Shown here in pieces: positions 13,979 through 16,552 of a stretch of 16,552 nucleotides of DNA (positions are counted from its first letter, which is position 1; the number at the start of each line of letters is the position of its first letter). A program made the translations under genes and the position numbers. The notes beneath the pieces are model-generated. The model saw only the letters and a program-made list of their open reading frames with translations. It ran no database searches and was not told the origin of the DNA. Location of the stretch: positions 1 through 16,552 of the forward strand of contig JAFCZV010000006.1 in NCBI GenBank assembly GCA_019314155.1, written 5' to 3'. This DNA is from Deltaproteobacteria bacterium. Its GTDB lineage: Bacteria > Desulfobacterota > Desulfobacteria > Desulfobacterales > UBA11574.

Positions 13979-14725
13979 CTAAGTTGAGCGATCGTCGAAA
14001 AGCGCCTGCATCGAGCGCGGAATTGCCGGGGTCTCCACGGTTTCCGGTGCCTTTCCCTCCGAAAGATGCAATGTGAGTGCCCGTGCATGCAGCGCTATCC
14101 GGTCAAAGTCAAAATTGCGTCGAAGATAGCTTACGGACCGCGTCGAGCCGTAGCGTGCATCCCCCACCACCGGATGCCCGGATATTTTTGCATGGCGCCG
14201 GATCTGATGTTTCCTGCCGGTTAGGGGCTCCATTTCCACCATGGTGTAGCGGGCGCTGTGGTCGAGGATCCGGAAGCGGGTCTCGCAGGGAAGACGGCGT
14301 CCGGATCCTTGGGGATGACGGCGTCCGCCCGCAGTTTTGGCAAGGGGCCAGCGCCATGTCCCCCATGAATCGTCGCCTTCCGGGTTTTCCAGCCGGCCGT
14401 GCAAAACAGCCACATACCGTTTTTTGACCTGCCGGGACTCAAACTGTTTTGAAAAAAATCGAAACGTCTTCGGGTCGGCTGCCAGGAGGATCACACCGCT
14501 TGTTTCCTTGTCCAGGCGATGAACGGGGTTGACGCCAAAATCGGGATCGACATTCACCTGTCTCCGGAGTTCGGGTTCTTTTTGAATTAACCTGGATACC
14601 AAAGCGCAAAGATCCCTGCCGGGTTGGTTGTGCACGGTAATCCCCGCATACTTATCCACGGCCAGCCAACCTTTTCCAACGGCAATCACCGGTATCTGTA
14701 TCGATTCTTTTTCAATGGTTGTCAT
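13979..14725 (-). CDS. RluA-family pseudouridine synthase
   Basis: Isomerises uridine to pseudouridine in rRNA or tRNA. About 248 residues from the chosen start. The catalytic motif HRLDKETSG carries the nucleophile Asp72 (Asp95 if counted from the upstream ATG). Other family segments are DKYAGITVHNQPG, KTFRFFSKQFESRQVKKRYV, then LTGRKHQIRRHAKISGHPVV and GDARYG, and IALHARALTLHL. There is no N-terminal S4 domain, so it is nearer the RluA/TruC/RluE-size members than RluC/RluD. The frame is open to an ATG at 14794, but only the ATG at 14725 has a ribosome-binding site (TTGAGGT just upstream), so it is chosen. The target nucleotide cannot be told from sequence. Confidence 0.92.
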   Translation of the reverse strand: MTTIEKESIQIPVIAVGKGWLAVDKYAGITVHNQPGRDLCALVSRLIQKEPELRRQVNVDPDFGVNPVHRLDKETSGVILLAADPKTFRFFSKQFESRQVKKRYVAVLHGRLENPEGDDSWGTWRWPLAKTAGGRRHPQGSGRRLPCETRFRILDHSARYTMVEMEPLTGRKHQIRRHAKISGHPVVGDARYGSTRSVSYLRRNFDFDRIALHARALTLHLSEGKAPETVETPAIPRSMQALFDDRST

Positions 14726-15048
14726 CTGTACCTCAACGTTGCAAAAGTCGAGGATGCCTCCGATCCGCGGCGTCAAGGGTGAAGCCGTAGTCATTTACTG
14801 CAAACCCTTGACAACAAAGGAGATGAGGTATCCTCGGCTTTCCCATGGGTAAACAACACGGTGAAAAAAGATTCCTTTTTGGATATCACTGGCAGTCGAA
14901 TCCAGTATGTTGGCAATAAATGAGCACAATGCTATGGTTTAAGCGGTTTTACACAAATCTCGTCGTGTTGTTTATGCAACTATGATGTGTACGCTATGCT
15001 CATTGTCGGATATAGGGGCTCGCGTAAAAAGACCATTATGGATGGATT
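14726..15048. other. Intergenic region between DUF47 and pseudouridine synthase genes
   Basis: About 323 bases with no gene I can support. It includes the ribosome-binding site of the pseudouridine synthase, an inverted repeat AATGAGCA (14919-14926) / TGCTCATT (14997-15004), and the GGGCTCGCGTAAAAA motif (15016-15030). The promoter of the downstream minus-strand gene probably lies here, but I could not place it. Confidence 0.5.
15016..15030 (-). repeat. GGGCTCGCGYAAAAA motif, copy 2 (downstream of DUF47 gene)
   Basis: GGGCTCGCGTAAAAA matches the copy at 6010-6024 in 14 of 15 positions. In the minus-strand transcript it begins 18 nt after the stop codon of the DUF47 gene as a T run followed by ACGCGAGCCC. 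The spacing after the stop is almost the same in both copies. Confidence 0.5.
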
Positions 15049-15723
15049 CTATTTTGAAAGCATAGCCCTCATCATATCGCCGGCGTTTTGAGCATGGTCT
15101 GCAATGGAGCCAATTATTTCAGCCAGCCTGACCAAGTACATTATAGAAACGGCATCCATTTCCATGTTAAAAACCTTACTCTTAATAATATCTTCGAATT
15201 TATCGACTTCGCGTTCTTGCTGGTGCAATGTGTGAATTATATTCTTGACTACGACTCGTTGTTTTTCGGAGTAACTCTTGAAGTATTTTCTTGCTTCGGC
15301 TACCATTGAGGCCAGCTTTTCGATGGGATCAATAACGGCATTAACCAGAAGAGCAAAATCCTTTTCAAGCTCTGCCGGAATCTTTGTTTTGCTTCTGTAG
15401 GAAATCCAGTCGAGTGTATCTTCCACAGCATCGAGAACACTATCCTGTTGTTTTAAATACCTGAATATTAGAAAAGTGGGTACGGGTGTCATGATTCTTT
15501 TTGGAATATGCCCACGAATACGACGCTTGATGGCATCTGCTTCGCTTTCGAGTTGGACAACTTCATCTCTAAATTCTTCAAACGTTTTACATCTGAGTGA
15601 GAAATGACACTCTATTGCCTGCTGAAAAGCCCATGTACATTCTTTTACTTTCTCAGCATGTTCCTGAAGACCTTCAAAAGGTGATGTCATAAACATATTA
15701 AAAAATGGTATCCGCATAGCCAT
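15049..15723 (-). CDS. DUF47 / TIGR00153-family PhoU-like protein
   Basis: An all-helical cytoplasmic protein of 224 residues, related in fold to PhoU and often encoded next to a Pit phosphate transporter, whose activity it may regulate. Family features are the start MRIPFF..F..SPFEGLQEHAEKV, the metal-binding-type ExxxD motif in QLESEADAIKRRI, QQDSVLDAVEDTLDWISYRS in the middle, and the second half with HQQEREVDKFEDIIKSKVF and LAEIIGSIADHAQNAGDMMR at the C terminus. ATG codons at 15723 and 15717 are both possible; AAAGAG directly abuts the first and has six-base spacing to the second, so the second is slightly preferred. No Pit gene is within the window, either before or after. A truncated PAS fragment overlaps its first codons in another frame. 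Confidence 0.9.
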   Translation of the reverse strand: MAMRIPFFNMFMTSPFEGLQEHAEKVKECTWAFQQAIECHFSLRCKTFEEFRDEVVQLESEADAIKRRIRGHIPKRIMTPVPTFLIFRYLKQQDSVLDAVEDTLDWISYRSKTKIPAELEKDFALLVNAVIDPIEKLASMVAEARKYFKSYSEKQRVVVKNIIHTLHQQEREVDKFEDIIKSKVFNMEMDAVSIMYLVRLAEIIGSIADHAQNAGDMMRAMLSK

Positions 15724-15932
15724 CTCTTTTTATAAAAGGAACAAAACGGCAATATGCCTCTTAACGTTTTGATTTCTTTTAATGCTTCCTGAAGCTCATC
15801 TATTAGTTTTTTGCGATCTTCCTCGGCCTTTTTACGTTCGGTGATATCGCGGACGATATGAACGGTCCTTATCAAATTTCCGTCTTTATCCGTTATGGGG
15901 TCAACGGGAATTCTCAACCAACGATTTATCTT
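15724..15932 (-). pseudogene. Remnant of a PAS-domain sensor protein
   Basis: The minus-strand frame just upstream of the DUF47 gene encodes NRWLRIPVDPITDKDGNLIR then TVHIVRDITERKKAEEDRKK, the well-known end of a PAS domain and its PAC segment. LIDELQEALKEIKTLRGILP and FCSFYKK follow, the linker-plus-cysteine module that follows PAS in many signalling proteins of this group (usually LLPICSSCKKIRDD). After KK the match is lost (RWLCGYHF...) and the frame stops at 15687. Upstream a TAA at 15933-15935 closes the frame, so most of the PAS domain and any sensor are gone. No plausible start or ribosome-binding site exists. It is a broken piece of a larger gene. Confidence 0.8.
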
Positions 15933-15943
15933 TTATAGATAAA
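15925..15943. repeat. 7-bp-arm inverted repeat at the edge of the PAS remnant
   Basis: TTTATCT (15925-15931) and AGATAAA (15937-15943) are perfect complements around TTTAT. This is exactly where recognisable PAS homology begins, so it may mark a rearrangement edge. Confidence 0.4.
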
Positions 15944-16010
15944 GGCCCAATTTTGATGCCTTTGATAATGTATATTAGCGGCAACTAATTTGCAAGAAGG
16001 GATTATTTGG

Positions 16011-16069
16011 TAGGGAAAACGATTAAAACCTCCTTAATCGGCTTGTCCGCCTCTGGATGGCCTTCCCTA
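16011..16069. repeat. Nested inverted repeats upstream of the FKBP gene
   Basis: An outer pair, TAGGGAA (16011-16017) and TTCCCTA (16063-16069), encloses an inner hairpin, CGATTAA (16020-16026) and TTAATCG (16034-16040), loop AACCTCC. Both arm pairs are perfect. No T run follows. The structure lies between the PAS remnant and the plus-strand FKBP promoter. Confidence 0.45.
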
Positions 16070-16099
16070 TTGGTAAATAATCTCACTAAAAAGTTTGGC

Positions 16100-16127
16100 T
16101 TGACTTGAATAGATTCATGCATAAATT
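16100..16127 (+). promoter_or_regulatory. Possible sigma-70 promoter of the FKBP gene
   Basis: TTGACT (16100-16105), 5 of 6 matches to the -35 consensus, is followed after 16 bases by TAAATT (16122-16127), 4 of 6 to the -10. It lies 35 bp before the GTG start, in the right place and orientation. Confidence 0.4.
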
Positions 16128-16162
16128 GATACTGTTATTCATCCAAACCAAAGGAGATCATT

Positions 16163-16552
16163 GTGGAAAAAGTTGAAAACGGTATTTATGTCAGCGTGGA
16201 CTACAAAGGAACATTGGAAAACGGCCAGGTGTTCGACACCAGCCAAGGACGCCAGCCGCTTGAAATAAAAATGGGCGCAGGGCACTTGATCAAGGGATTT
16301 GAAAATGAACTCATGGGGATGGCTCTGAACGAAAAAAAGGTGTTTACCCTCGCGCCGGAAGACGCCTACGGACAAAGAGATGAAAGTCTAACGCATTCCT
16401 TTCCCAGATCGGAAGTTCCCCCTGGAATTAACCCCCAGGTCGGCATGACCATAGGTCTCACCACTCCGGAAGGAAACCAGGTGCCCGCCCAAATTGTTCA
16501 TATGGATGATGAAAAATTGACCATGGATTTAAATCACTCCCTGGCCGGCAAA
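16163..16552 (+). CDS. FKBP-type peptidyl-prolyl isomerase, SlyD-like (3' partial)
   Basis: Cytoplasmic prolyl cis-trans isomerase and chaperone, with an FKBP barrel and an inserted flap (IF) chaperone domain. 130 residues are in the window and the frame is still open at the last base. It begins with GTG at 16163, preceded by AAGGAGA five bases upstream, and has no upstream in-frame alternative. Visible: VSVDYKGTLENGQVFDTSQG, MGAGHLIKGFENELMGMALN, the FTLAPEDAYGQRDES join into the flap, FPRSEVPPG, and the return strand LTMDLNHSLAGK. The usual LNHPLAGK motif has Ser in place of Pro here. The His-rich metal-binding tail of SlyD, if present, would be past the window end. It could equally be called FkpB/SlpA-like; the family call is firm. 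Confidence 0.93.
   Translation, partial: MEKVENGIYVSVDYKGTLENGQVFDTSQGRQPLEIKMGAGHLIKGFENELMGMALNEKKVFTLAPEDAYGQRDESLTHSFPRSEVPPGINPQVGMTIGLTTPEGNQVPAQIVHMDDEKLTMDLNHSLAGK

Noticed and set aside
1..16552. CRISPR arrays, tRNA or rRNA genes, intact insertion sequences, toxin-antitoxin or defence islands
   Set aside because: I looked on both strands and saw no regularly spaced repeats, no cloverleaf-like TTCRANYCY regions with flanking arms, no transposase or integrase motifs, and no defence-type genes.

Overview
The window looks like a chromosomal segment of a Gram-negative, mesophilic bacterium of moderate GC. The best guess is a sulfate-reducer-like Deltaproteobacterium (Desulfobacterota, Desulfobacterales type). 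This is inferred from the overall style of the proteins (PykA-like pyruvate kinase with a DLPGPKMR loop, PAS/'EIKTLRG' signalling module, BMP-type importer, PilZ) and from the structured intergenic repeats. No rRNA, tRNA, CRISPR array or intact mobile element is visible.

Layout. (1) 1-5118, plus strand: a BMP-family (Med/NupN-type) ABC importer operon, in the order substrate-binding protein (5' end outside the window), permease 1, permease 2, xanthine/guanine phosphoribosyltransferase (gpt), and a double-ABC ATPase. The last four genes are tightly packed or overlapping. The binding-protein gene is set apart from permease 1 by 343 bp holding an imperfect 26-bp inverted repeat. A terminator-like hairpin lies in the first codons of permease 1. 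The gene set suggests purine base or nucleoside uptake coupled to trapping by phosphoribosylation. (2) 5195-6930, minus strand: a histone-H1-like Lys/Ala-rich protein with a C-terminal winged-helix-like part, a structured 443-bp intergenic region, and a lone rmlD (dTDP-4-dehydrorhamnose reductase). (3) 6931-8280: a 653-bp gene-free stretch rich in inverted repeats, then a plus-strand SRAP/YedK abasic-site protein with a hairpin over its stop codon. (4) 8382-9748, minus strand: a decayed class III nucleotidyl cyclase tail, a PilZ protein and a GIY-YIG protein with a helical tail. (5) 9869-14725, minus strand: a run of housekeeping or metabolic genes: pyk, tesB, a Gph-like HAD phosphatase, ydfG-type SDR and an RluA-family pseudouridine synthase. 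They are separated by about 70-100 bp each, so they may be several short transcription units. (6) 15049-15932, minus strand: a DUF47/PhoU-like protein preceded by a truncated PAS-domain fragment. (7) 16163-end, plus strand: the 5' part of a SlyD-like FKBP prolyl isomerase.

The most notable things are the gpt gene built into the importer operon, the probable regulatory structures at the binding-protein/permease junction, the gene-free stretch with several perfect palindromes, two signalling-gene remnants, and a motif (GGGCTCGCGYAAAAA) found at almost the same distance downstream of two unrelated minus-strand genes. I did not find a clearly novel multi-gene defence or biosynthetic system here.
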